The notes under the pieces: model-generated
What the model was told of the DNA's origin: nothing
Database searches by the model: none
The model's input: the letters and a program-made list of their open reading frames with translations, nothing else
Made by a program: the position numbers and the translations under genes
NCBI GenBank assembly: GCA_934294885.1
Contig: CAKRAK010000028.1
Coordinates: 1-31,928 of the forward strand
DNA: 31,928 nucleotides
Reading direction: 5' to 3'
Source of the DNA: an uncultured Lachnospiraceae bacterium
GTDB lineage: Bacteria; Bacillota; Clostridia; Lachnospirales; Lachnospiraceae
Shown here: positions 23,233 to 31,288 of the stretch, one piece after another
Layout of the letters: each line of letters opens with the position of its first letter
How positions within the stretch are numbered: the first letter of the stretch is position 1

Positions 23233-23280
23233 ACAAATAACAGTGCTTTTCAAAATTTATGAAACCTATCTGTTATTTGT
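23233..23280 (+). promoter_or_regulatory. Leader hairpin upstream of the zinc-ribbon cluster
   Basis: ACAAATAACAG (23233-23243) and its perfect 11-bp complement CTGTTATTTGT (23270-23280) enclose a 26-nt loop. The hairpin sits within the predicted 5' leader and ends about 20 nt before the GGGGGAGG ribosome site. There is no T tract. It could be a control hairpin, an mRNA stabiliser or a DNA operator; the role is unknown. Confidence 0.45.
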
Positions 23281-23313
23281 CTAGATTTCATGATATATCA
23301 GGGGGAGGAAATT

Positions 23314-24651
23314 ATGAATTTAAAATGTCCGAATTGCGGTGGTCCATTTGTATATGATGTAGAATCCGACATGATGAAATGCAGCTACTGCAATTGTAAA
23401 ATGTCCATAGATGAATTTTCAAAGAAAAATGACAAATCCGGTTTATCTTTGAAAATGAAGGAGACAACACCTGAAACATCAACAAACCATGTTTCTTTAA
23501 AAATGAAAGAAACAACATCTGAAACATCAACAGACTATTTTTCTTTAAACGAAACAGAAGAAGATCGTAAACCGGAGGAAAAAACATTACACAATTCTAA
23601 AGAACTTCAACAGGAAAACACACAGCAATGGATGGAAATGAAGATATATCATTGTTCCTCTTGTGGTGCCGACTTAATGATCGGGCAAACACAATCGTCA
23701 ACCTTTTGCAGCTATTGCGGTTCTCCATCCATTGTTTATGAAAGACTTTCAAAGGAAGCAAAACCGGCAAAGATTATTCCGTTCAAGCTTTCTCAAAAGC
23801 AGGCACTTTCCTGCGTCAAAGACAGATTTGCAGCCGGCAGCTACATACCGAAAGCAATCAAAGAATTATCTCCTGATAAAATACGAGCAATCTATATCCC
23901 ATACTGGCTTTATACATCCTATGTAAGGAAAAAAACAACCATTACCGCCCAAAACGACGGAAATCATTATACATATTACAGAGATGCAGACTGCACATAT
24001 AAATATATGCCTGCCGATGCATCCTTAAAGCTCAGCAACAAAATATCACAGAGATTAGAACCCTATTATATGAACGAGCTTGAAGACTTTGACATTGCAT
24101 ATCTATCCGGTTATTATGCTGACAAACATGATGTACCTGTAGATACATTCTATAGTCAAATCAAAAAACAATGTTTTCAATATATTGATTCCGCAATTTT
24201 TGAAACCTGTCCCCACGCTGCTTCCCTTCCTACTAAAAACGGTTATATCAACAACTACACGGAATCAGACAAGGAAGAAGAATATGAATTACAAGACACA
24301 TGTTCCGCCTTGTTACCGGCATATTTTGTTCATATTCCATACAACGGACAAAAGGAACTAATCATAATAAACGGACAAACGGGAAAAGTCATCGGTAATC
24401 TTCCCTTTGATAACAAACAAATTATTTTTAAGTTTATCAAGAATGCTGCTATTTCCTGTACGATATTCTGTATTTTGTCTATCCTGTTGTTTTCCGTTCC
24501 CGGAATCGGTGCCTTTATGATTGTACCGGCAATATTTGCCCTTGCAACACTCATTAGCGGTATCAACAGTTATAAAAAATACATATCAGGAATACAACAA
24601 CTTCATTCCCAGCACATGACCTTGTATTCCAACAGAAAGGAGATGGAATAA
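23314..24651 (+). CDS. TFIIB-type zinc-ribbon membrane protein
   Basis: This 445-aa protein has two N-terminal zinc ribbons: CPNC (Cys5/Cys8) with CSYC (Cys23/Cys26), and CSSC (Cys114/Cys117) with CSYC (Cys132/Cys135). The linker between them contains a tandem 16-residue repeat. Residues about 150-360 resemble the uncharacterised Firmicutes family often named TFIIB-type zinc ribbon-containing protein, with IIPFKLSQKQAL and IRAIYIPYWLY. Two hydrophobic helices lie at about 375-420. The name reflects only the ribbon; it is not a transcription factor by any evidence here. I chose ATG 23314, after GGGGGAGG, over an ATG at 23290. The TAA stop overlaps the ATG of the next gene by one base (TAATG), so the cluster is co-translated. 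Confidence 0.75.
   Translation: MNLKCPNCGGPFVYDVESDMMKCSYCNCKMSIDEFSKKNDKSGLSLKMKETTPETSTNHVSLKMKETTSETSTDYFSLNETEEDRKPEEKTLHNSKELQQENTQQWMEMKIYHCSSCGADLMIGQTQSSTFCSYCGSPSIVYERLSKEAKPAKIIPFKLSQKQALSCVKDRFAAGSYIPKAIKELSPDKIRAIYIPYWLYTSYVRKKTTITAQNDGNHYTYYRDADCTYKYMPADASLKLSNKISQRLEPYYMNELEDFDIAYLSGYYADKHDVPVDTFYSQIKKQCFQYIDSAIFETCPHAASLPTKNGYINNYTESDKEEEYELQDTCSALLPAYFVHIPYNGQKELIIINGQTGKVIGNLPFDNKQIIFKFIKNAAISCTIFCILSILLFSVPGIGAFMIVPAIFALATLISGINSYKKYISGIQQLHSQHMTLYSNRKEME
23446..23541 (+). repeat. Two tandem 48-bp units inside the zinc-ribbon gene
   Basis: Units 23446-23493 and 23494-23541 are identical at 41 of 48 positions, and each encodes SLKMKETT-x-ETST plus a variable tail. A decayed third unit may follow (SLNETEE). 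This is a recent in-frame duplication in the linker between the two zinc ribbons. Confidence 0.8.
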
Positions 24652-24836
24652 TGCCTATTCTATTAAGAATTTTACTTGGTCTCATTCTCGGTCTCATCTG
24701 TGCGGTGGGCACAACCTTGTATAACTTAACAAAATCCAATGAAGTAGGAACTTCAAAATTTATTCCGAATCATTCGATATCGGATCAGTCTCAAGTTATC
24801 TTTCGTGTAAAAAAAGATACAGTAAAAAAGCATTAA
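24651..24836 (+). CDS. 61-aa small membrane protein
   Basis: This short protein has one N-terminal hydrophobic helix (about residues 3-24, LLRILLGLILGLICAVGTTLY), then a polar, basic tail of 37 residues. I recognise no family. Its ATG shares a base with the stop codon of the zinc-ribbon gene (TAATG), and the ribosome site GGAGATGGA lies within that gene. Translational coupling therefore supports it as real. Sixteen bases later comes a second small zinc-ribbon membrane protein, so the three probably form one operon, perhaps one membrane complex. Confidence 0.65.
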   Translation: MPILLRILLGLILGLICAVGTTLYNLTKSNEVGTSKFIPNHSISDQSQVIFRVKKDTVKKH

Positions 24837-24852
24837 ATGGGGAGGACATCGT

Positions 24853-25077
24853 ATGTTTTGTGAAAAATGTAAAAGAGAAATTGATGGTTATCGCTGTCCC
24901 TATTGCGGAAATTTTTTCTTAGAAGACCCCAAATACCAGAAGAAAAAATCCGCATACGGTTATGAGAAATCACACAGTATGCTTTCCATGCTGCCTAAAA
25001 TATTATTTATTGTACTTGTTGCGGGAGGATTAATTTTAACACTATGGTTAATCTTTCATCAGGATATGTTTATGTAG
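24853..25077 (+). CDS. 74-aa zinc-ribbon single-pass membrane protein
   Basis: This protein starts with a compact zinc ribbon (CEKC at Cys3/Cys6 and CPYCG at Cys15/Cys18), continues with a basic linker, and ends in one hydrophobic helix (about residues 50-70). ATG 24853 follows GGGGAGGACATCGT. It is the third gene in the cluster with the large zinc-ribbon protein and the 61-aa membrane protein. The same two-part design (ribbon outside the helix, helix near the C-terminus) in the first and third genes suggests that they work at the same membrane site. Function unknown. Confidence 0.72.
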   Translation: MFCEKCKREIDGYRCPYCGNFFLEDPKYQKKKSAYGYEKSHSMLSMLPKILFIVLVAGGLILTLWLIFHQDMFM

Positions 25078-25095
25078 GGAATTTTCAAAGAAATC

Positions 25096-25124
25096 TTGTT
25101 ATTTTATCTCATTTAGGATATGAT
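25096..25124 (+). promoter_or_regulatory. Promoter of argG
   Basis: TTGTTA (25096-25101), 17 bp, TATGAT (25119-25124), about 65 nt upstream of the argG start. No T-box or other leader structure was seen in the 118-bp gap. Confidence 0.6.
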
Positions 25125-25195
25125 AGATTAGGTTAAAATAAAGCCTATGCTATATATAATGCTTAAAAAATACATGAAGAAAAGAGGATTTTAAA

Positions 25196-26419
25196 ATGGA
25201 CAAAGTTATTTTAGCTTATTCAGGTGGACTTGACACAACAGCTGTTATTCCATGGTTAAAAGAAACCTATGGTTATGAGGTTGTTTGCTGCTGTATCGAT
25301 TGCGGTCAGGGCGAAGAATTAGACGGATTAGAGGAACGTGCCCGTATCTCCGGCGCTTCTAAGCTTTATATTGAGGATGTCGTAGATGATCTTTGTGAAA
25401 ACTACATTATGCCATGTGTTCAGGCAGGTGCTGTTTATGAACACAAATATCTTATGGGAACCGCAATGGCAAGACCTACAATCGCTGCCAAATTAGTTGA
25501 GATTGCAAGAAAAGAAAATGCAGTTGCAATCTGTCACGGTGCAACCGGTAAAGGTAATGACCAGATCCGTTTTGAGTTAGGTATTAAGGCATTAGCTCCT
25601 GACATTAAGGTTATCGCTCCATGGAGAGATGATAAGTGGCAGATGGATTCCCGTCAGGCTGAGATTGACTATTGTAAAGCTCACGGAATTGACCTTCCAT
25701 TCGGAACAGACCAGTCATACAGCCGAGACAGAAATATCTGGCATATCAGCCATGAGGGTCTGGAGTTAGAGGATCCTGCACAGGCTCCAAACTATGACCA
25801 TATGCTCGTACTTGGTGTAACTCCTGAAAAGGCTCCTGACGAGGATGTAGAAATCGCACTTACATTTGAGAAGGGTGTTCCAACCGCATTAAACGGAAAG
25901 AAAATGAAGGTTGCCGATATTATCAGAGAGCTTAACGTAATCGGAGGAAAGCATGGTATCGGTATCGTTGATATTGTTGAGAACCGTGTAGTTGGTATGA
26001 AGAGCCGTGGTGTATATGAGACTCCGGGTGGTACAATCCTGATGGAAGCTCACCAGCAGTTAGAGGAGCTTGTTCTTGACCGTGATACGATTGCACTTAA
26101 GCTAGAGCTCGGAAGCAAGCTTGCAAGCATCGTATATGAAGGAAAATGGTTCACACCGGTACGTGAAGCCATCTCTGCTTTCGTTGATGTTACACAGCAG
26201 TATGTAACCGGCGAAGTAAAATTACGTCTTTACAAAGGTAATATTATTAAGAACGGTACAACCTCTCCATATTCATTATACAGCGAATCTCTTGCATCCT
26301 TTACAACTGGTGATATGTATGACCACCATGATGCAGAAGGCTTCATTACTTTATGGGGACTTCCATTAAAGGTTCGTGCTATGAAGATGAACGAATTAAA
26401 GAAGGATAATACAAAATAA
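25196..26419 (+). CDS. argG: Argininosuccinate synthase
   Basis: This 407-aa enzyme joins citrulline and aspartate with ATP to argininosuccinate, the penultimate step of arginine synthesis, in the cytoplasm. It begins with the PP-loop motif AYSGGLDTT (residues 8-16) and has the family segments CHGATGKGNDQIRFE and APWRD; SRGVYETPGGT also matches. Length is typical (about 400). ATG 25196 follows AAGAGGA. It stands alone: argH is not next to it in this window, and it has its own promoter and a strong terminator. Its base composition and codon use (many GGT, GTT and CGT) suggest high expression relative to its neighbours. Confidence 0.97.
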   Translation: MDKVILAYSGGLDTTAVIPWLKETYGYEVVCCCIDCGQGEELDGLEERARISGASKLYIEDVVDDLCENYIMPCVQAGAVYEHKYLMGTAMARPTIAAKLVEIARKENAVAICHGATGKGNDQIRFELGIKALAPDIKVIAPWRDDKWQMDSRQAEIDYCKAHGIDLPFGTDQSYSRDRNIWHISHEGLELEDPAQAPNYDHMLVLGVTPEKAPDEDVEIALTFEKGVPTALNGKKMKVADIIRELNVIGGKHGIGIVDIVENRVVGMKSRGVYETPGGTILMEAHQQLEELVLDRDTIALKLELGSKLASIVYEGKWFTPVREAISAFVDVTQQYVTGEVKLRLYKGNIIKNGTTSPYSLYSESLASFTTGDMYDHHDAEGFITLWGLPLKVRAMKMNELKKDNTK

Positions 26420-26440
26420 TCTTTCATTTTATAATGACAA

Positions 26441-26522
26441 AACCGTGTCAGATTGAGGATTTTCTTTTTACCGGATATTCGGTAAAAAGAATCATTTTCT
26501 CATAATCTGACACGGTTTTTTT
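26441..26522 (+). terminator. Long terminator hairpin after argG
   Basis: A perfect 14-bp outer stem (26441-26454 with 26504-26517) contains a perfect 10-bp inner stem (26464-26473 with 26480-26489, loop GATATT). It is followed by a T tract. On the other strand only four T follow, so it may partly serve the convergent AAA+ gene. Confidence 0.92.
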
Positions 26523-26545
26523 AATCATTCCAACATATATATATA

Positions 26546-28027
26546 TTATCCCAGCAATTCACGGATCATCTGACCGTCAAAGACAATCTTTACCATATTC
26601 TCTGCTTCAATCTGGTAAAGAGCATTTGCCGCAATATGCTCTGCCGCCTGTTCAATATCACGAATTCCGGAAGTATTCTGGAAGATATCCATAACCGCAT
26701 CTAAGGCTTCATCCGTCATTACAATTTCATCCTCTCGAAGACCGATACGTTTTAATACCTTTGGCATGGCAAATTTTGTAAAGATTACCCGTTTTTCCTC
26801 CATTGTGTAGTCCGGCAGTTCAATCACCGCAAACCGGGACATTAACGGTGCACTGATTGCATTTCTGTCATTGGCAGTTGCAATTGGATAGACACCGGTA
26901 GTGGGAATATTACATTCCACATAATTGTCTGTAAAGCCAAGATTATCAAGAAGAGTTAACAGCACATCCGCCGGATTTCCGTTTCCTTTTCCTGCCGATG
27001 CCTTATCAAGCTCATTGATAATAAATAACAGATTCGAGCTTTCCGCATTGGCAAAAGCCTCCATGATCAATCCCGGCTTTGCATTGGAATAAATTCTCGA
27101 GCTTCCGGTCAGCTGTTCCGGATCGCTGATGGAACTCATCTCTAAGGTTGTCCATGGCATTTTTAATATTTTGGCAACTGCATAAGCAATCTGGGATTTT
27201 CCGGTACCTGCAGGTCCGATAATCAAAATTCCGTAAGCCGGTAATGTATGGGTACGGTTAATCTGAATTATCGTTTCTATAATTCTTTGTTTTACGTTAT
27301 CAAGACCGTATAATTCTTCATCTAAGATTCTACGTGCCTCTACCGGATCAATCGGTTGAAACTCCGTATTCTTCCACTGAATATTTAACATAATGGAAAG
27401 AGCCCGCTGTGCATGGCGGCGTTCCTCCGGTGTAACCTCCGCTGACTTTGCTACCGCAAGATTTCTTCTTGCCCATAGTCTGATGTTATCCGGCAAGGTG
27501 CTTCCCGCACACATCAGATAATCGGTAATACTCTGAATACTGGTCAGCTTCATACTGTCAGAATCCTCTATCTCATCTATATCCACAACCTCTTTAGACG
27601 GTGCATCGCTTTGCAGCAGACGTTCAATCATAAACTGCAAAAAGCCATTTTCTCCGGATAACTTAGAACCACGCATGGCAACTCCAGTCTCAAAAATCTT
27701 ATATACCGCATATCCCTGTGCAGTATCCGCACCGGAAAGCCGAACCATAATATGATTCTCTCCAAGCCACTTGATCAACTTTTCAAATCGAGCATCGATG
27801 CGCAAAATATCATGGGTGCTTTGATCTGCATCATAGATGAAAGCCGTTCCCTTTGTAGGTGCCGTAAAAATTCCGGAAGAATGATGGACTAATTTCTTGT
27901 CCCCATTATCCAACAGCATAATGGGATGCTCTGCATCGGGAATTCTTTCATTGGAATATAGTAACTCATATGTTTTTTCTGCATCTACCGCTTCTTTTTT
28001 TTCATTATTAAAATCAAAAACAGGCAT
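26546..28027 (-). CDS. Lon-like AAA+ ATPase without protease domain
   Basis: This 493-aa protein has a C-terminal AAA+ module (about 230-475) that resembles the Lon ATPase: YGLDNVKQRIIE, Walker A GPAGTGKS (271-278), Walker B region LLFIINE (Glu339 kept, the usual Asp338 is Asn), the Lon-like NPADVLLTLLDN, sensor 1 ATAND (Asn387), arginine-finger candidate Arg398, and sensor 2 SGIRDIE (Arg456). The S16 serine-lysine protease domain is absent; the gene ends shortly after the lid. Residues 1-230 do not look like the Lon substrate domain and are unrecognised. It is last in the operon hpt - fapA-like - REC/HD-GYP - this gene, so it probably acts as a remodelling ATPase in the same signalling unit. 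A separate chaperone role cannot be excluded. Confidence 0.8.
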   Translation of the reverse strand: MPVFDFNNEKKEAVDAEKTYELLYSNERIPDAEHPIMLLDNGDKKLVHHSSGIFTAPTKGTAFIYDADQSTHDILRIDARFEKLIKWLGENHIMVRLSGADTAQGYAVYKIFETGVAMRGSKLSGENGFLQFMIERLLQSDAPSKEVVDIDEIEDSDSMKLTSIQSITDYLMCAGSTLPDNIRLWARRNLAVAKSAEVTPEERRHAQRALSIMLNIQWKNTEFQPIDPVEARRILDEELYGLDNVKQRIIETIIQINRTHTLPAYGILIIGPAGTGKSQIAYAVAKILKMPWTTLEMSSISDPEQLTGSSRIYSNAKPGLIMEAFANAESSNLLFIINELDKASAGKGNGNPADVLLTLLDNLGFTDNYVECNIPTTGVYPIATANDRNAISAPLMSRFAVIELPDYTMEEKRVIFTKFAMPKVLKRIGLREDEIVMTDEALDAVMDIFQNTSGIRDIEQAAEHIAANALYQIEAENMVKIVFDGQMIRELLG

Positions 28028-28056
28028 CTTAACAACCTCTCTTTATCCTTTTTATA

Positions 28057-29127
28057 TTACATTTGTTCGAATTTTTCTCTTACTGTTCTGAATACTTCCA
28101 TCAGCTTTGGAGAAAACACACCGCAATCTCCGTTTATGATCATATGATATGCGGTAGCCTTGGAAATCGCATCCTTATAACATCTTTCATTGATTAACGC
28201 ATCGTATACGTCTGCAAGAGATACTAACTGTGCCGATATTGGAATATCATCTCCCTTTAACCGATCTGGATATCCGTTCCCGTCAAATCTTTCATGATGA
28301 TGTCTGATAATATCATAGCAGGTAGCTTTCAAAATATCATCCCACTCAATATGTACAGAATCCAAAAGCTCACAACCTCGAATGGTATGAGACTTCATGT
28401 AGTCAAATTCATCCTTGGTTAATTTTCCCGGTTTCAACAATATCTTATCCGGGATAGATATTTTACCTAAATCATGTAATGCACTTGCCTCCACAATGAC
28501 ATCAACAAATTCCGGTGTCAGCTTATATTCCGGATACATTTCACTGAAGCCTTCTGCTAAAATTCTTGTATAGCCCTTTACTCTCCGGATATGCTCTCCG
28601 CTCTCTAAATTTCTAAATTCAACGATGGTACCTAACACATCCAGGATGTCCTTATTCATCTTACTGAGCTTTTCTGCCTGTTTGGATAATGTTTCATAAG
28701 CATGCTTCAAAACAGCAGTCTGCTCCTGTACACGTTCCTCCAGATGGTTCTTGTATCCATAAATATTGATCATATTCTGAACACGCTTACGTACAATAGA
28801 AGTTTTAAACGGACGTCCGATAAAATCAAATACACCGTATTGGAAACATTCGTTTTCGTTCTTTGTGCTGGTTTCAGAGCTGATAATCATAATGGGGATT
28901 TTTTTCATCAAGCCCTTTTCACTCATTTCCTCCAACACCTCAAAACCATCCATTACCGGCATGATCAAATCCAGCAAAACACCGTCTATACCGCCTCCTG
29001 TTCCGATTATCGCCAACGCTTCTTTTCCATCACTTGCTTCTACAATATCATATTCCTCTTTCAGCATTTCTTTCAGGAGCGCTCTATTAATATATGCATC
29101 ATCAACAATCAGTATTTTCTTTTTCAT
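28057..29127 (-). CDS. Response regulator with HD-GYP domain (RpfG-type)
   Basis: This 356-aa regulator has an N-terminal receiver domain (about 1-122) with acidic pocket Asp9/Asp10 and phosphoryl acceptor Asp53 in LLDLIMP. The usual invariant lysine before PF is Arg here (GRPFK, Arg105). A coiled linker (about 126-165) leads to an HD-GYP domain (about 165-356) with HDLGK (His218/Asp219), HHHERFDGNGYP (GYP at 285-287) and SLADVYDAL. HD-GYP proteins hydrolyse cyclic di-GMP to GMP. The catalytic residues appear complete, so activity is likely, but substrate (c-di-GMP or related dinucleotide) is inference. It lies between the FapA-like gene (13 bp) and the AAA+ gene (29 bp). An Hpt protein at the operon start could deliver the phosphoryl group. 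Confidence 0.9.
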   Translation of the reverse strand: MKKKILIVDDAYINRALLKEMLKEEYDIVEASDGKEALAIIGTGGGIDGVLLDLIMPVMDGFEVLEEMSEKGLMKKIPIMIISSETSTKNENECFQYGVFDFIGRPFKTSIVRKRVQNMINIYGYKNHLEERVQEQTAVLKHAYETLSKQAEKLSKMNKDILDVLGTIVEFRNLESGEHIRRVKGYTRILAEGFSEMYPEYKLTPEFVDVIVEASALHDLGKISIPDKILLKPGKLTKDEFDYMKSHTIRGCELLDSVHIEWDDILKATCYDIIRHHHERFDGNGYPDRLKGDDIPISAQLVSLADVYDALINERCYKDAISKATAYHMIINGDCGVFSPKLMEVFRTVREKFEQM

Positions 29128-29140
29128 TCTTTTCTCCCTG

Positions 29141-31288
29141 CTAATTTTTAATCAGACTAATTCTGGTTTTCCCCTTCTTTACCGTTACATTATGTACTGT
29201 TTCTGCCTTCCAGTTTGTTCCGTCAATATTAACCTGAACTCCACTGTACAAGGTACCTGATACACATACATTGGATGTACTGATCTTTTTGGATTCTTCA
29301 TCTAATGTCTGCATTTCTTTTTGAACTGCATCCAGCTCCATATTTTTGGTATAAATGGCATCTTCCAGTTTTAAATATGTTGAATCCGCATTTCGCAGTT
29401 CTGATTTTATTTTTCTTTGCAAGTCATTATATGCATTATTAAGCAGCTGCAATTCTTTTTGAATCTGTAGCTTTCTCTTTCCCAGTAACGCCTTGTCTTC
29501 GTTGTATTCCTCCTTTTTACCAACCTTAATATAGGTTGCAAGTCCCATATCATTACCAATATCATGGGCAATGATACTATTACCTGCCTCATATCTGCCA
29601 CCGGCAATGGAACCATGATACCCGCTTATTTCAATCTTATCACCAGCCTTCATGTCACTGTTCAGACAATAGTTCGCCTTAATGTCCTGTCCCGCTTCTA
29701 CATGGGTATTCTCAAAGAAGCAGCCCATAACATCTCTGTGGGCTCTTATAAAGCCATTACCACCGGCATTATTTCCATTGATCAATATGATATCCCCATC
29801 CGCATCCAGACGGGCAGACTCAATAAAGCCTTCCACAATAATATCTTTTTCGGCTTTGATTACCACGCCATTTTGTATATTGCCTCTAATATAAACCGTT
29901 CCTTTAAAATCGATATTTCCGTCTAATCTGGTCACATCATTTAACACAAGCATATTGGACACAATAATCTTACCGTCTATTAATTCAACCTTACCATCCA
30001 TAAGAGAAGCATATGTTTTTCCGTCCTTCAACCGGACAATTCCACGTCCCTCAATGGCACGCAGCTCTTCACCCTTCAGTCCCGGTATCACAGCACCGTT
30101 GATTCGTTTTCCTTTTTGTCCCTTTTGTGCATTATGGTAATAGGCAACCTTCTGACCTTTTTTTACTAATTCAAATAATTTGATATTTTTATAATCAATC
30201 GCTCCATTTTCCAGCACTGCATGTTTTTTCTTTATATCCGTATCAAAAAGAAATTCGTACCAGCCGTCAGCTCCCTTTTGTGGCTGTTCTCCTCTTGCCA
30301 CCGTTACAATGGCTCCCGGTTCATAATTTTCTTCTATCTCCTCAATAGCCTGCCAATCAATACCCGTTGTCACTCCATGTTCTTTTAAAGCCTCTGCAAT
30401 GGAATCCTTTTTGTAGGTACCCTTATCATCGGTCAGTAAAACAGACGCATCCATCCAGTCCTCACTGATCATAAGAACAAAACCTTCATATTCAGCTGCT
30501 GCCGGTTCACATACCATCTGATTCGACTGCTCAGCAAGTAATTTCAACCGTTTTTTGTGCATTTCCTTTGAAGTGTACATGAGACTTTTATACTCATCGA
30601 TATCCAGATTTTCTTCAAGTCCCAAACGGATTTCCTGCATTTGTCCCCAGGAGTACAGAGAATTACTGTACTCATATACATCCAGACCTTCTTCCAATCC
30701 GATTCGAATCTCTCTCATCTGCTGCCAGCTCAATTCATCACTTGCATATATGGATACATCCAGTCCACACTTCAAGCCATCCACAATCTCCCGAATGGCA
30801 CTTCCTCTGGTTGTCGGCGTAATATATGGTGCAATATCAATTCCATTCTGAATCGCCTCCCGAATGGGAATCAACTGCTCCTCGTCATATCCCTCCTGAA
30901 TGTATTTGACAATATCCACATGATCGCACAAAGCAATCCTAAACTGCCTTAACACACCTGCATTCAGGTGGGCGCCAACCGATAGATCAATCCCCTTTTC
31001 TAATCCGAGACGAATCTGTCTCATAACATCATAAGACATCTTTGGGGAATCATACTTCTTTACATCAATTCCATTCTTTAATCCCAGGCGAATCTCCTCT
31101 AACTGAAACCAGTCATATTCCGGATTCGCATAAGGCTCCATGGGAAGGTGGTCCTGCAATCCCAATCTGATCTGATGCATCTGAATTGCCAGCAAATCCG
31201 GCTTTGCAAAAACACTTACATTCAGGTGATGTTTTAATCCTTCTTCTATTTCCTTTTTCTGATATCGGTTAAAGATTTCTTTACTCAC
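29141..31288 (-). CDS. FapA-family (DUF342) protein with N-terminal 26-aa repeats
   Basis: This 715-aa cytoplasmic protein has two parts. Residues 10-254 hold nine copies of a roughly 26-residue repeat plus a partial tenth, with consensus QM-x-x-IRLGLE-x-GLDV-x-x-Y (for example 190-215 and 216-241). Residues about 275-715 match the FapA/DUF342 family: an N-terminal beta part, the IRGNIQNGVVIKAEKDIIVEG and DIILINGNN beta-helix repeats, then a coiled coil (about 600-660) and a short end domain. FapA proteins are linked to flagellar assembly or cell-surface control, but their activity is poorly known. ATG 31288 overlaps the stop of the Hpt gene by 4 bp (ATGA). The repeat part is unusual for the family. 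Confidence 0.82.
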   Translation of the reverse strand: MSKEIFNRYQKKEIEEGLKHHLNVSVFAKPDLLAIQMHQIRLGLQDHLPMEPYANPEYDWFQLEEIRLGLKNGIDVKKYDSPKMSYDVMRQIRLGLEKGIDLSVGAHLNAGVLRQFRIALCDHVDIVKYIQEGYDEEQLIPIREAIQNGIDIAPYITPTTRGSAIREIVDGLKCGLDVSIYASDELSWQQMREIRIGLEEGLDVYEYSNSLYSWGQMQEIRLGLEENLDIDEYKSLMYTSKEMHKKRLKLLAEQSNQMVCEPAAAEYEGFVLMISEDWMDASVLLTDDKGTYKKDSIAEALKEHGVTTGIDWQAIEEIEENYEPGAIVTVARGEQPQKGADGWYEFLFDTDIKKKHAVLENGAIDYKNIKLFELVKKGQKVAYYHNAQKGQKGKRINGAVIPGLKGEELRAIEGRGIVRLKDGKTYASLMDGKVELIDGKIIVSNMLVLNDVTRLDGNIDFKGTVYIRGNIQNGVVIKAEKDIIVEGFIESARLDADGDIILINGNNAGGNGFIRAHRDVMGCFFENTHVEAGQDIKANYCLNSDMKAGDKIEISGYHGSIAGGRYEAGNSIIAHDIGNDMGLATYIKVGKKEEYNEDKALLGKRKLQIQKELQLLNNAYNDLQRKIKSELRNADSTYLKLEDAIYTKNMELDAVQKEMQTLDEESKKISTSNVCVSGTLYSGVQVNIDGTNWKAETVHNVTVKKGKTRISLIKN

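Noticed and set aside
25078..25195. T-box or arginine riboswitch upstream of argG
   Set aside because: The 118-bp gap shows no specifier stem, T-box core or stable hairpin; only a promoter is visible.
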